Below, in pieces: positions 10,850-22,170 of a stretch of 64,000 bases of DNA. The first letter of the stretch is position 1; the number at the start of each line of letters is the position of its first letter. The translations under genes were made by a program, and so were the position numbers. The notes under the pieces were generated by a model that ran no database searches, was not told the DNA's origin, and saw only the letters and a list, made by a program, of their open reading frames with translations. The DNA comes from Aquarana catesbeiana (lineage: Eukaryota > Chordata > Amphibia > Anura > Ranidae): positions 71,542,793-71,606,792 of the forward strand of contig NC_133324.1 in the NCBI RefSeq assembly GCF_042186555.1, given 5' to 3'.

Positions 10850-11600
10850 TTCAGCTTTTTTTTAATTACTTTTTTTTATCTCAGGGCTGCTGATCTAATT
10901 CAGCCTCTTTGAGCCACTTTCGGTCTGCATTCACTTTCTTCAGCATCAACTGCATGCATGTCATTGCTCTGGACTGGCTTCCTGGCAGTCACAATGGTGG
11001 AGGACCATGCCTTTGCAAGCTATGTCAGCACAGCCACTTGTAGTCTTCGTCAGGGGACACGTAGGATTGGGTGACAACACAGGTGTGCAATCAGGAGACA
11101 TCTGACCCCTCATCACAGGAAGTGTCTGAACAAAGGCCTTCATGGCAGGATCACCGCGTATTCATACCTCCCAACATTTTGAGATGGGAATGAGGGACAC
11201 CTACTAGCAAATGTATGTAGGCATAGGACATGCCCCCTGCCACACCACCTTAAAGGAGAATTAACCCCAAAAAAGGTTCATTAAATCTACAAGTGCTTTT
11301 TTTTTTACCATTACTATTCCTTTATATTGGCTTTTAAAATTTACAAAAGCAGCAATTTAGAAATTGGATGAAAGGTTTAGCACTGGGAAACACTTTTGCG
11401 TGCATTTTATATACAACTATACAGATCAGACCAAAATGAGGGACAAATGAGGAGGAATGAGGAACAGAGGGACATTGCTCCAAATCAGGGACAGTCCCTC
11501 AAAATCAGGGACAGTTGGGAGGTATTCGTATTGTCTGATGAAAGTGGCAAATTTATTGAAAACAACTTTTCAAAAATAACAGTACAATGTAAAAATAAAT
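10850..11600. repeat. Unclassified dispersed repeat, copy A (interrupted by MITE)
   Basis: The parts 10850-11162 and 11527-~11600 align with 35190-~35520. Shared landmarks are CAGCCTCTTTGAGC/GGCCTCTTTCAGC, GACTGGCTTCCTG/GATTGGCTTCCTG, a GGGTGACA block, ACAGGAAGTG(T/C)CTGAACAA, GATCACC, and ATTGAAAACA. No coding frame or clear termini, so the class is unknown. Confidence 0.6.
11163..11526. mobile_element. MITE with CATACCTCCC ends, copy 2 (reversed)
   Basis: Starts CATACCTCCCAAC and ends CAGTTGGGAGGTATT. The flanking CGTATT is repeated exactly (11157-11162 and 11527-11532). The uninterrupted sister repeat at 35190 supports the boundaries. The interior matches the 2363 and 36619 copies in inverse orientation. 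Confidence 0.8.
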
Positions 11601-11886
11601 TAGGTTTTTGTTTAGGTTCACTTTCATGTAGTGCAGGAACTCGTACAGGAGCGCATGCTTTCCTGCAATGTATGAAAAACATGCATCCCTTTTGCAGACC
11701 CGTGGTGGTGCAATTAATTCTTAATGGCGCCACATTGCACCTTGCTAACATGCAAAATCATGCATCAAAACGCATGATTCCGCTGTACAATTTTGGTGTG
11801 GCATGCTTTTTAAAAAAAAGGGTCATGCATTTTTTTTGTGTGATTTTCACACACAATCTTACCTGAATAGGTGGGCTTAGAGCCTT

Positions 11887-12157
11887 GGGCTATGTTCACA
11901 CTTGTGCATTGGGGGAACATGCACAAATTGCGTGCAGAGAAACATGCAGCCCTTTAGCCATCTTGGGACAGTTCTATTAATTCTTAATAGGACCCCCTCA
12001 TCTTGCTAACCTGCACAAGTTAACACTTGCCAAAACACATAGGAACACATTACTGTTCATTTTGGTACAGCACAATTTTTAAAAAGGGTCAGGGACTTTT
12101 TTTGCGTGTTGAAATTGGTCCACCCTAAACGCACTGCACATGGTGTGACTGGAGCCC
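11887..12157. mobile_element. MITE with GGCTATGTTCACACTTG end
   Basis: Left end GGGCTATGTTCACACTTGTGC is answered by GTGTGACTGGAGCCC at 12142-12156 on the inverse strand. The interior has no gene. The upstream part (11620-11860) contains similar GCATG/CATGC-rich text and may be a diverged relative. No clear target duplication. Confidence 0.5.
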
Positions 12158-12179
12158 AAGTGTTCGAATTGAAATCTAA

Positions 12180-12521
12180 CAAAAAAGAAAAAAAGATAAG
12201 GACTTGCCATAAATAACCCCAAAGGAAGAAACGCGTACTCAGAAAATATAAAAATTTTATTTAAACATCATATTAAAACCATAAAAGCATATCCACAAAT
12301 TGTGTAAAAATAGGTAAACTTTTAGCTGCGCACCGTGGATCAATAATTAACAACTATATCATGATAAATTAGAGCAGCACGTAGTGAGACCAATGGTCTA
12401 ATATATAAAAAGAAACTTAATAATAAAATTTCATACCGCGCTCATAAAACATATTAATAAGTGAAATAATCAATAAGTCTATAAACCACCACCAAATCTT
12501 CAATCCAAGTGAAAAAAATGG
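12180..12521. other. Left part of a short retroelement-like family, interrupted by Tc1
   Basis: AT-rich, contains GAAACGCGTA at 12229-12238 (the 3' half of the hammerhead-like motif seen elsewhere) and TTTTATTT after it. It shares the phrase AAACCACCACCAA with 14840-14855. It appears to continue beyond the Tc1 at 14146-14600. No coding frame. Confidence 0.4.
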
Positions 12522-12523
12522 TA

Positions 12524-14143
12524 CAGTAGCTCACAAACGTGAGTACACCCCTCACATTTTTGTAAATATTTTATTCTATCTTTTCATGTGACAACACTAA
12601 AGAAATTACACTTTTGCTGCAATGTAAAGTAGTGAGTGTACAGCTTGTATAACAGTGTAAATTTGCTGTCCCCTCAAAATAACTCAACACACAGCCATTA
12701 ATGTCTAAACCGCTGGCAACAAAAGTGAGTACACCTTTAAGTGAAAATGACCAAATTGGGCCCAAAGTGTCAATATTTTGTGTGGCCACCATTATTTTCC
12801 AGCACTTCCTTAACCCTCTTGGGCATGGAGTTCATCAGAGCTTCACAGGTTGTCACTGGAGTCCTCTTCCACTCCTCCATGACAACATCACGGAGCTGGT
12901 GGATGTTAGAGACCTTGTGCTCCTCCAGTTTCCGTTTGGGGATGCCCCACAGATGCTCAATAGGGTTTAGGTCTGGAGACATGCTTGACCAGTCCATCAC
13001 CTTTACCATCAGCTTCTTTAGCAAGGTGTGTTTGGGGTCGTTATCATGTGAATACTGCCCTGCGGCCCAGTCTCCAAAGGGAGGGGATCATGCTCTACTT
13101 CAATATGTCACAGTACATGTTGGCATTCATGGTTCCCTCAATTAACTGTAGCCCCCAGTGCTGGCAGCACTCATGCAGCCCCAGACCATGACACTCCCAC
13201 CACCATGCTTGACTGTAGGCAAGACACACTTGTCTTTGTACTCCTCACCTGGTTGCCGCCACACACGCTTGAGACCATCTGAACCAAATAAGTTTATCTT
13301 GGTCTCATCAGATCACAGGACATGGTTCCAGTAATCCATGTCCTTAGTCTGCTTGTCTTCAGCAAACTGTTTGCCGGCTTTCTTGTGCATCATCTTTAGA
13401 AGAGGCTTTCTTCTGGGACAACAGCCATGCAGATCAATTTGATGCAGTGTGCGGCGTATGGTCTGAGCACTGACAGGCTGACCCCCCACCCCTTCAACCT
13501 CTGCAACAATCCTGGCAGCACTCATACATCTATTTCCCATAGACAGCCTTTGGATATGATGCTGAGCACGTGCACTCAACTTCTTTGGTCGACCATGGTG
13601 AAGCCTGTTCTGAGTGGAACCTGTTCTGTTAAACCGCTGTATGGTCTTGTCCACCATGCTGCAGCTCAGTTTCAGGGTCCTAGCAATCTTCTTATAGCCT
13701 AGGCCATCTTTATGTAGAGCAACAATTCTTTTTTTCAGATTCTCAGAGAGTTCCTTGCCATGAGGTGCCATGTTGAACTTCCATTGACCATTATGAGAGA
13801 GTGAGAGCGATAACACCAAATTTAACATACCTGCTTCCCATTCATACCTGAGACCTTGTAACACTAACGAGTCACATGACACCGGGGAGGGAAAATGGTG
13901 AATTGGACCCAATTTGGACATTTTCACTTTGGGGTGTACTCACTTTTGTTACCAGCGGTTTAGACATTAATGGCTGTGTGTTGAGTTATTTTGAGAGGAC
14001 AGCAAATTTACACTGTTATACAAGCTGTACACTCACTACTTTATATTGCAGCAAAGTGCAATTTATTCAGTGTTGTCACATGAAAAGATATAATAAAATA
14101 TTTACAAAAATGTGAGGGGTGTGCTCACTTTTGTGAGATACTG
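12524..14143 (-). mobile_element. Tc1-like transposon, full length, minus strand
   Basis: Flanked by TA (12522-12523 and 14144-14145). Long terminal inverted repeats (about 210 bases) begin CAGTAGCTCACAAACGTGAG on the left and end CTTTTGTGAGATACTG on the right. At 1620 bp it has normal length. It carries a damaged transposase on the minus strand. Confidence 0.92.
12770..13771 (-). pseudogene. Tc1-like transposase with a nonsense codon and frameshift
   Basis: The start (MAPHGKELSENLKKRIVALH) is at 13771. Upstream in-frame methionines are only in the terminal repeat. Residues 1-~110 contain two helix-turn-helix units (GLGYKKIARTLKLS..) and GRPKKLS-type linkers, then PRRKPLLK. In WNHVLWSDETK the tryptophan codon TGG has become TGA at ~13313, stopping translation just before the first catalytic D. 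The frame then continues (LFGSDGLKRVWR, KHGGGSVMVWGCMSAA) until a frameshift near 13150. The C-terminus is open again at 12770-13024 with [13 protein letters not shown] and the ending NNGGHTKY. The region with the second catalytic D is damaged. Dead copy. Confidence 0.9.
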
Positions 14144-14145
14144 TA

Positions 14146-14600
14146 TATGATTGCTGTGAAAAATATGCCGTCTTCCACCGATAAGCAAGCAGACATCCTA
14201 CTTACCGGACCAAAATGACACCCATTACAGCTAATCAGAAAGCATGGTATAGCAATAGAGATGTGTCCTCAATGGTGATACGGTCCCAAATATTGTAAAT
14301 CTGCCAAACGATGATATGATCATAAACCCAAAGGAGAGAAGAAACTCCTCATAGTGTAATATGTAAAATGTTTATTGCCATAAAAAAAGTATAACTTACA
14401 GTTAGGTATATTAAAATCGGCCCAAACAGGAATGAACGAGAAGGTACGCCATTTGTGTTCCACCTACGCTCCAGATACAAAAAGGCAGAAGTGGCGTGTC
14501 ACGCACTAACTGATCCGATGCATTTCGTCAGCAATGTCTGACGTCATCAGGGGTCACGTGGTCCACAAATGTATTGGACATGCTATCCTGCATTTCCCAA
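14146..14600 (-). mobile_element. Short nonautonomous element with hammerhead-like motif (minus strand)
   Basis: On the minus strand a hammerhead-like core (next entry) is followed about 145 bases later by AATAAA (14371-14376). Text around it is non-coding. This layout of motif, short body and poly(A)-type signal recurs near 25780 and 52168. The family cannot be named from sequence alone. Confidence 0.5.
14515..14554 (-). ncRNA. Hammerhead-like ribozyme motif (degenerate), locus 1
   Basis: On the minus strand: CTGATGA, one extra base, stem GTCAG / CTGAC around a loop of six, then GAAAT, GCATC. CCC before and GG after can form a short stem I. The short palindrome is ATGCAT where other loci have ACGCGT. 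The extra base after CTGATGA is unusual for a known active hammerhead, so activity is uncertain. Confidence 0.5.
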
Positions 14601-15225
14601 CTGGTAGTGTTGAGCAATTTTTATATTGACCTGTATCGTGTGTCCCAATTGCATGTGTTGTATAACTGATAGAGAATCCTCATATACACTATATGAAAAA
14701 CTGTGTTGCGCTAGAAAATAAAAAAATGATTACTGTATTATTGAACAAAAACATTGAGTCCATGAGTCACCAACGTGACATTAAATGAGTGAACATTGAC
14801 CATCTTGACTATTGAATCCTCAGAATCCTCCACCTTGTGATTAAACCACCACCAATCTAAGGGTGTGCTCTTACCAGAGAACATTGACCACCTATTACGG
14901 GGGGTCAAAGAAGGCTCTAGTATCTCAGATGCTCCATCACTGTTTGGTAATCAGCAAACAGAGGATGGGGGAGATCACTCCAAGCAGCCAGTAGGGAAAT
15001 CACAAATCCTCTTGCTCCAAGCAGAAGCGCCAAATGGCAAACCCCAATAAGAGATAAGACGCCAAAATAGTGTAAAATCTTTACAAAAGGACTTTATTAA
15101 AATTAATGCCGACGGATTAAAAACAGCGTGTGAGATATGGGCACGTTAGCAATCGTGTGCTCTCATCCGAACGCAACAAGAAATAACACCTTAGCCCGAA
15201 CGGTTTCGTCTCTACAAGGTCTTTT
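14601..15225. other. Non-coding retroelement-like sequence left of Tc1
   Basis: Contains a minus-strand AATAAA (15093-15098), the words CTGTGTTGCGCTAGAAAAT near 14700 and AAACCACCACCAA near 14843, all shared in style with the 12180 region. A degenerate GAAACCG occurs on the minus strand near 15200. No conserved protein. Confidence 0.4.
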
Positions 15226-15227
15226 TA

Positions 15228-16683
15228 CAGTGCCTTGAAAAAGTATTCACACCCCTTGAAATTTTCCACATTTTGTCATGTTACAACCAGAAATGTAAAT
15301 GTATTTTATTGGGATTTTATGTGATAGATCAACACAAAGTGGCACATAATTGTGAAGTGGAAGGAAAATGATAAATGGTTTTCAAATTTTTTTACAAATA
15401 AATATCTGCAAAGTGTGGCGTGCATTTGTATTCAGCCCCCCTGTGTTAATACTTTGTAGAGCCACCTTTCGCTGCAATTACATCTGCAAGTCTTTTTGGG
15501 TATGTCTCTACCAGCTTTGCACATCTAGAGAGTGACATTTTTGCCCATTCTTCTTTGCAAAATAGCTCAAGCGTCAAATTGTCAGATTGGATGGAAAGCA
15601 TTTGTGAACAGCACTTTTCAAGTCTTGCCACAGATTCTCAATTGGATTTAGGTCTAGACTTTGACTGGTCCATTCTAACACATGAATAGCTTTGATCTAA
15701 ACCATTTAATTGTAGCTCTGGCTGTATGTTTAGAGTCGTTGTCCTGCTGGAAGGTGAACCTCCACCCCAGTCTCAAGTCATCTGCAGGTTGTCTTCTAAG
15801 ATTGCCCTGTATTTGGCTTCATCCATCTTCCCATCAACTCTGACCAGCTTCCCTGTGCCTGCTGAAGAAAAGCATCCCCACAACATAATGCTGCCACCAC
15901 CATGTTTCACCGCAGAGATGGTGTGTTCAGGGTGCACACATAGCGTTTTGCTTTTTAGGCCAAAAAGTTAAATTTTGGTCTCATCTGACCAGAGCACCTT
16001 CTCCATGTTTGCTGTGTCCCCCACATGGCTTCTCGCAAAAACTGAAAACGGGACTTCTTATGGCTTTCTTTCAACAATGGCTTTCTTATTGCCACTCTTC
16101 CATTAAGGCCAAATTTGTGGATTGCACAACTAATAGTTGTCCTGTGGACAGATTCTTACACCTGAGCTGTGGATCGCTACAGCTCCTCCAGAGTTACCAT
16201 GGGCCTCTTGTCTGCTTCTCTGATTAATACTCTCCTTGCTCGGCCTGTCAGTTTAGGTGGACGATCATGTCTTGGTAGGTTTGCAGTTGTGCCATACTCT
16301 TTCTATTTTTGGATTAAAGGATTGAACAGTGCTCTGTGAGATGTTCAAAGCTTGGGATATTTTTTATAACCTAACCCTGCTTTAATTACACACAGGTGGA
16401 CTCTACTTACTAATTAGGTGACTTCTGAAGGCAATTGGTTCCACTAGATAGTTAGGGGTATCAGAGTAAAGGGGGCTGAATACAAATGCACGCCACACTT
16501 TGCAGATATTTAGTTGTAAAAAATTTGGAAAACCATTTATCATTTTCCTTCCACTTCACAATTATGTGCCACTTTGTGTTAGTCTATCACATAAAATCCC
16601 AATAAAATACATTTAAGTTTTTGGTTGTAACATGAAAAAATATGGAAAATTTCAAGGGGTATGAATACTTTTTCAAGGCGCTG
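15228..16683 (-). mobile_element. Tc1-like transposon, minus strand, internally deleted
   Basis: Flanked by TA (15226-15227 and 16684-16685). Ends CAGTGCCTTGAAAAAGTATT and its inverse. Same family as the copies at 38450 and 46041. Relative to those texts, the right part jumps from AACCCTGCTTTAA straight to TTACACACAGGTGG near 16385, so the start of the transposase gene is deleted. Confidence 0.88.
15446..16375 (-). pseudogene. Tc1-like transposase lacking its N-terminus
   Basis: The minus strand preserves the C-terminal region ([20 protein letters not shown], ending AAKGGSTKY at 15446) and fragments of the catalytic core such as a [19 protein letters not shown] stretch near 15890. Several frameshifts separate these parts. 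The start codon and first helix-turn-helix are gone with the deletion near 16385. It cannot encode an active enzyme, but its terminal repeats could once have been mobilised in trans. Confidence 0.8.
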
Positions 16684-16727
16684 TAATGGGCCAGGTGCAG
16701 GGATCAATAAATCGTTATCAGTGCTCT

Positions 16728-16758
16728 CAATGCGTTTCACCAAATGGCTTCCTCAAGG
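16728..16758 (-). ncRNA. Hammerhead-like motif, locus 2 (weak)
   Basis: On the minus strand: TTGAGGA, extra A, GCC-ATTT-GGT stem-loop, GAAAC, GCATT. C3 of the core is T here, so it is probably inactive. The short palindrome reads ACGCAT. Confidence 0.35.
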
Positions 16759-16796
16759 GATCCTACTCAAGCTGGGAAATGCATTACAATTAGAGT

Positions 16797-17527
16797 GATA
16801 TCATATATTATAATACCAAGCGTAAGAAAAAAAAAGTTTTTTTCTTTTATATGCAGAATTTATATAAAAATATAATTTCAAAAATGACATTCAAATTGCA
16901 TGAAAATATATTTCATCACCTCAGTATAGCTAATAATAAGTACTCACATAAAAACTACTACCATAGAGAAGAGCTTCAACCAGGACGAAGGAGAGAGAGA
17001 AGGAGGGAGGCCCATGAGTCCAGCCAAATCACAGGAAGGCATAGCATCAGGGTCACCAAGGCTTCAAGAGGAACACACCAAGGCCAATTCTTATTTACTG
17101 AATAATAACCATATGCATAGTCTCAAAAGATACCTAAGATGGAGCAGGACCATCCAATATGGGATGATGGGGATCGCAACAAAGATAAGTCTTAATGAAA
17201 ATTGTGATACCAAACGACACTGGCATGCATAAAGACTAAAAGAAGATACAGCAAACTCACTTTAAGGTGTAGTGGAAGGAAAGTGAATGAGATGGGGTGG
17301 GAATGCACCCCTTATAGGGTTTTTTTTTATACAATTTTCCAATTAATTTCCCTATATCATGGTGGTTTTTGTCTTGCATTTTTTTGTATTTCAGTGACAC
17401 CCTAGCAGGATATACAGCAGGATATACATTTTCATGCAATTTGAATATAATTTTTTTAATTAACTTTTTATACAAATTCTGCAGATCATTTTTTTTTCTT
17501 ATGTTTGGTATTATATTGTATTGGGCT
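16797..17527. mobile_element. Inverted-repeat (foldback) element
   Basis: Arms of about 120 bases: the left (16797-16920, AATACCAAGCGTAAGAAAAA, then TTCAAATTGCATGAAAATAT) is matched in reverse by the right (17405-17527, ATTTTCATGCAATTTGAATA, then TTCTTATGTTTGGTATT). The middle is unrelated non-coding DNA. No clear target duplication. Confidence 0.6.
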
Positions 17528-17856
17528 CCCCCGCCCAAATGCACTGGAACTGCGCATGCATCACAGCCATGTTTTTTACTGGCAACCTTTTACTGTCACT
17601 GGCAGTTTTTTACTGGCTGCCAGTAAAAATACTGATGGTTGGCAACACTGGTACCTACCAGTTGAATCTTAAACAGAAAAATTGACTACTGACATAATTT
17701 TTTAGCTCTATGTTACCAACATGGTCTCTGTTTTGCTGTAAGAGACTTGCAATATCCAACTGTGTATACGCTGTGTTCCCATCTTATAATCCTCAAAGCA
17801 TTCTCTTTTCCTCTTTTCTATATAATAAAGAGTCATTGTAGTTCCTATCTTAGAAT

Positions 17857-18683
17857 CAGTGGCGGCTGGTGCTCAAAATTTTTGGGGGGGGCGCAAACAA
17901 ACTGAAAAATTAGGAAAAATACTGAAACAAAAACATCAATTGCAGCCACTGTGCCATCAAATGCAGCCACTGTGCCCATCATAACTGTGCCCATCATATG
18001 CAGCCAATTGTGCCCACCATATGCAGCCACTGTGCGCATCCTATGCAGCCAACTGTGCCATCATATGCAACCAACTGTGCCCATCATATGCAGCCAACTG
18101 TGCCCTGCAAATGCAGCCAACTGTGCCCAACATATGCAGCCTCTGTGCCCATAATATGCAGCCACTGCAAGCTCGCCCGCTGTCTGCCCGGCACTTACCC
18201 CATCGTGGGGGCGGGTCAGACAGTGGGTGACGGCGGCGAGCTGTAGGACGGGTAGCACGGGTCAGGCGATGGCTCCTGTGTCCTCCCTGCGTCTCTTCTT
18301 CCTGTTCTGATAGGCGGCCAATGGGGTCGCCTCTACCTTCAGCCAATCAGGTGACCGATTTTAGACTCGCACCTCCTGATTGACGGAGAGGCGGTTCAGT
18401 GTTAGAAAAGCACATATTAATTTTCTTTTCTAACATGCCTGGGTGGACTGTGAGCGCAATGCTCTGCGCTCCGAGTCCACCTTTTTTGAAGCCTATTAGA
18501 GCCTATGGCTCTAATCAGGTGCTTCAAAAAAACACCCAGCCCCTGTAATTCAGGTGCCCGGCTTCCGAAAAGGGGCTAGATGCCTACATAGGGGTTGACT
18601 ACAGTGGCCATGGATAGATTAATGGGGGGTGGCTTGAGAGAGGGGGCGGAGCCCGTGTGCCCTTAATGGACGCACCGCCACTG
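17857..18683. mobile_element. hAT nonautonomous element with tandem-repeat core
   Basis: Ends CAGTGGCGGCTGGTG and GCACCGCCACTG are inverted, with a perfect 8-bp duplication CTTAGAAT (17849-17856 and 18684-18691). The interior holds a ~23-bp tandem repeat. No transposase remnant. Insertion is recent enough for an exact duplication. Confidence 0.93.
17940..18168. repeat. ~23-bp tandem repeat inside hAT element
   Basis: About ten units built on CATATGCAGCCAACTGTGCC. Several open frames run through it on both strands but reflect only the repeat. Confidence 0.85.
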
Positions 18684-18990
18684 CTTAGAATACAGAATGA
18701 TTAGCCTTTATGCTGTAAAAATCTGAGAGTGGTTTAGTTGTTTAGCAGAAGACAACTGGGCAGGGCTGACACTACTCAGTCCACAAAAAATGTTGTGTAT
18801 TGTCAGCCCACAAAAGGTTTTAACTCCACATTTAATGTCCCTTGAATTTGTTTGTTTGGGCCAACCTTTTTACTGCATTTGCTGAGAGTGCTGTATTAAA
18901 TGTATGTAGCCCCAGCTACATACAGTAACAGGGCTGTGTTCCAGTAGTGGGATGGAGACTTCCCTTTCTGCTAGAGTCGTGCTGAGTGCT

Positions 18991-19157
18991 GCTCAGCTAT
19001 TCATGGGAAGCTTTGTATTGCATGAATGAATACAAAGCTTCCTCTGATTGGCTGATATGGAGAAGTGGGTGGATGATGTCACAATCTCTGTCTCAGCCAA
19101 TCATAGGACGCTTTCTATTCATTCATAGAGTACAAAGCTTCCCATGAATAGCTGAGC
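18991..19157. repeat. Hairpin with GCTCAGCTATTCATGGGAAG arms
   Basis: GCTCAGCTATTCATGGGAAGC at the left is repeated in reverse at 19137-19157, with further pairing of TACAAAGCTTCC and CAGCCAATCA-type words inside. Confidence 0.75.
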
Positions 19158-19779
19158 AGCCCTCAGCCCAAGCCCAGACAGGCCATAGGGCAGACTGGGC
19201 AGTTGCCCGGTGGGCCGGGGCCACCCGCTCCGTGGCATGTTGATGATCAGGCCGTAGCCTGAACAGGGTTAACACAGGCCACTGCCGCTGCTCGTCTACC
19301 GCTGTGCAACCATGCCTGTGTCTTCTCCGGTGGAACTAGTGGCTGCATGGGCTGAGCTTTTTGTCTCTCTCACACACAGCTCAGCCTCAGAGCCGATGAT
19401 AACAGTTCCGCTCCTACGGACTGCTCCTCCTCCTCCAGCCATGGGCGTCCGCACAGTGGGGTAAGGGGGGAGAGCTGCGGGCCGCTGTCATGATGTTTCC
19501 ACCGCTCGGCCCCCCTTTCTCATGTCAGCAGCACGGGAGAAGAGAAAGCTTCCTGCTTTCTCTTCTCCCTAGTGAAACTAGTGGGGCATCATGGGAAATG
19601 TAGTCCCAGAGATTGGTGGCACAATTGTTCTCAGCAGGGAGCAGGCTACAGTCCCCAGCATGCACTCCGATGGGGGGAAAAGAGAAAACCTGTAAACAAG
19701 CTGAAGAGTGCTACACTGTAGCAGCTACTACAGGAAACATGGAAAAAGAAAGAGAGGACTGTGCTGGGGGAACTAATAG

Positions 19780-20075
19780 CCCCAGCACCACCAGATAGAG
19801 CCATGCTGTACCCACACCACCAGAGAGAGAGCCATGCTGTACCGCACCACCAGAGAGAGCCCCAAGAGCCACGCTGTACCCACACCACCAGAGAGAGAGC
19901 CAAGCTTTACCACACCACCAGAGAGAGCCATGCTGTAATCGCACCACCAAAGAGAGAGCGCCACGCTGTACCCACACCACCAGAGAGAGCCATGCTGTAC
20001 CCATACCACCAGAGAGAGAAAGCCACGCTGTACCGCACCACCAGAGAGAGCCACGCTGTACCCACACCACCAGGA
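19780..20075. repeat. ~30-bp tandem repeat (CACCACCAGAGAGAG)
   Basis: Roughly nine to ten imperfect units of CCACGCTGTACCCACACC followed by ACCAGAGAGAG. Both strands are open through it, giving W/C/G-rich or T/R/E-rich translations that should not be called genes. Confidence 0.85.
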
Positions 20076-20250
20076 TAGTCGGACAAGCCAGTAATCAGGA
20101 AACCAGAGATCAGCATAGTCGGAGGCAGAAGAACAGGATCAGGAACCAGAAGGGACGTCAGCCGGGCAAAGCCTTTCATAGGAACACAGCAGAGAAACTC
20201 CAGATATGTTGACCAGGTGAGCCACTGAGGAATCAATGAGTGCTGACAAT

Positions 20251-21228
20251 CAGGGGCGTTGCTAGATCTGCAAAAGATCTGGGGCTAGAGCCCATAGCAG
20301 CAGTCACCAACCTTTTTGCATGCCCGCGGGGGGGGGGGGTTTGGGAGACCTAAGCAATTTTTCACAGGTGATGGCTGGTGTTGGCGCTTCAATCATCATG
20401 GCACCATGGTTGATATGGTGTCAGGGTGATTAAAGTGCATTATTTCTATTGTTACATTCTAATATATAATGAAGTGGTTCAACTCACCATACTGCAGAAT
20501 CAGTGGGAGCCCTGGGCGTGTCACTTACCACATCTCCTACCACCATTTGCAGATTGCCACATCTCCTGCCACCATTTGCAGATTGTCACTTGCCACGTCT
20601 CCTACCACCATTTGCAGATTATCACTTGCCATGTCTCCTGCCACCATTTGCAGATTGTCACTTGCCACTTCACCTGCCACCATTTGCAGATTGTCACTTG
20701 CCACCTGATATGGATTGTAACTTGCCATGCCAGCCAGTGCTACCAAATGTGCATCAACGCTGCATTGGTGGCAGGCTGACAGCACTGGTCCATTTAGTGA
20801 GAGCAGGAGAGCGGTGATGCAGGGCAGGCAGTGAGAGATGATGTCATTTTGCTGCTCCCCGCTGCACCTCCGACATTGAAGCAAGGGGGTCTGGCTGCAA
20901 AGTGGAGCTCCACGATGACAGGAAGCATTTGACCTCCACTCCTGATGTGTGACGAGCAGTGAGAGATGATGTCATCTCTCTGCTGCTCGCCGCACCTCGC
21001 TCCCAAATTGAAGAGGCCCGGCTGTGAAGAGCACTGATGTGGAGCAGGCAGAGAGAGATGTCATCTCTGCTCTTCCGCCCGCTCACTTCTCTCTTCTCCT
21101 CCAGCCTCTCTCATGCAGCCAGCCTGCAACCCGCTGGTTAGGCAGGGACCCTGCAGCAAGAGACTCGGGGCTATGGACCCCAGATCCGGGGCTATAGCCC
21201 CAATAGCCACCCCCTAGCAACACCCCTG
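20251..21228. mobile_element. hAT nonautonomous element (CAGGGGCGTTGCTAG ends)
   Basis: Left end CAGGGGCGTTGCTAG and right end CTAGCAACACCCCTG. Flanks CTGACAAT (20243-20250) and CTGACTAT (21229-21236) differ by one base. Subterminal GGGGCTAGAGCCC and GGGGCTATAGCCCC also match. It contains a 36-bp tandem repeat and, near 20300, CAGCAGTCACCAACCTTTT, which resembles another hAT end without a partner. A 348-bp relative lies at 51045-51392. Confidence 0.88.
20533..20708. repeat. 36-bp tandem repeat inside hAT element
   Basis: Five units of CTGCCACCATTTGCAGATTG plus CACTTGCCACRTCTC. The period is a multiple of 3, so frames on both strands stay open. Not coding. Confidence 0.85.
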
Positions 21229-21295
21229 CTGACTATTATCTGACAGCTGAGCAGCCTGAGCACAGAGAAGAGAGCTGCTAAGAGCCCAGCCCTGA

Positions 21296-21381
21296 CAGGT
21301 GCACTTGCTGGGTGCGTTATATTAACTGTATGTAGCCTCAGCTACATACAGTTAATATAGCGCACCCAGCAAGCGCACCTG
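21296..21381. repeat. Strong 41-bp-arm hairpin
   Basis: CAGGTGCACTTGCTGGGTGC at the left and GCACCCAGCAAGCGCACCTG at the right, with TTAACTGTATGTAGC / GCTACATACAGTTAA next to a 4-base loop (CTCA). Nearly perfect along its length. Confidence 0.9.
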
Positions 21382-21451
21382 TTAGTGCAGTAAAGAGTTA
21401 ATTTGAGCTAGCTTGGCCCAATCGAACTACTTAAATGGACAATAAATGTGG

Positions 21452-21965
21452 AGTTAGGCTTTTAGAGATGAGTGCATTTCTGGCAGATTAAGAGATATTT
21501 TTCTGTGCTTTTAGTGTTTTTAAAGAGTTAAAACAGTGGGTAGAGGTATTGCAGAGATGTATTGCATTTTAGTTTACCATGACATACACTTTATACGTGA
21601 AACAACAAATAGATATACAGCAGATGTCAATTTGACACACATGAGTGGAATTAGATGCTAAATAGATAGGATACATTAATAGGGATCAGTATCTCTGTGA
21701 GACGGAGGAGCCGCCCCATCACCCTTCACACCTAAGCATGAAGTGGAGATGTTGTGAGCCTTTGTAAAGTCTGTTTGATGTGAAAATGTGTCTGGGATGG
21801 TGGTTCACAGAAAATCATAGCGGCACATAAAATGTTTGTCTCTATTTAGGCCATGTTCTAGGAAGCTGAATTTTCTTATGAATTTGCATTTGTGCTCCAA
21901 TCTCTCTTTTTGTGATTTAAAAAAAGTTATCTTTCAGCACTGTAATATGGAAATCACCTCAAATT
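21452..21965. other. No recognisable feature
   Basis: AT-rich DNA with no terminal repeats or conserved frame that I can support. Confidence 0.4.
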
Positions 21966-22134
21966 AGGGTTGCCACCTCATCCCTTTAAACCTGAACACA
22001 TATTAATTACACAGGTTCTGAGGCTGATTAAGGTGGTAATTAAACTCACTTGTTGCCTTATCTGCATTAAATTAGCCTTCAAAAACTGTGTAATTCATAT
22101 GTGTTCCGGTTTAAAGGGATGAGGTGTCAACCCT
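21966..22134. mobile_element. 169-bp MITE with AGGGTTGCCACCTCATCCC ends
   Basis: AGGGTTGCCACCTCATCCCT at the left pairs with AGGGATGAGGTGTCAACCCT at the right. Internal TTTAAACC/GGTTTAAA extend the arms. No clear target duplication, so the superfamily is open. Confidence 0.75.
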
Positions 22135-22170
22135 ACCCCAAATCCAAACATCTAGTTGACTATAGTGAAG

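Larger units (their letters stand above)
18813..21451. mobile_element. Large inverted-repeat element hosting other repeats
   Basis: The left end (18813-18900: GTTTTAACTCCACATTTAAT, then GGCCAACCTTTTTACTGCA) is matched in reverse by the right end (21382-21451: TGCAGTAAAGAG, GGCCCAAT, AATGTGGAGTTAGGCTTTT). Each end has a small hairpin built on TGTATGTAGC/GCTACATACA. Between lie another hairpin (18991-19157), a tandem repeat, and a hAT element. No transposase seen. Confidence 0.55.

Noticed and set aside
11396..11866. 156-codon open frame
   Set aside because: Crosses the boundary of a MITE and its flank; no recognised motif.
15190..15225. Ninth hammerhead-like site (GAAACCG on minus strand)
   Set aside because: Only the 3' half is visible and the palindrome is broken; the 5' box cannot be found beyond the Tc1 insertion.
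19711..20236. W/C/G-rich and T/R/E-rich open frames
   Set aside because: They follow the ~30-bp tandem repeat and hAT terminus.
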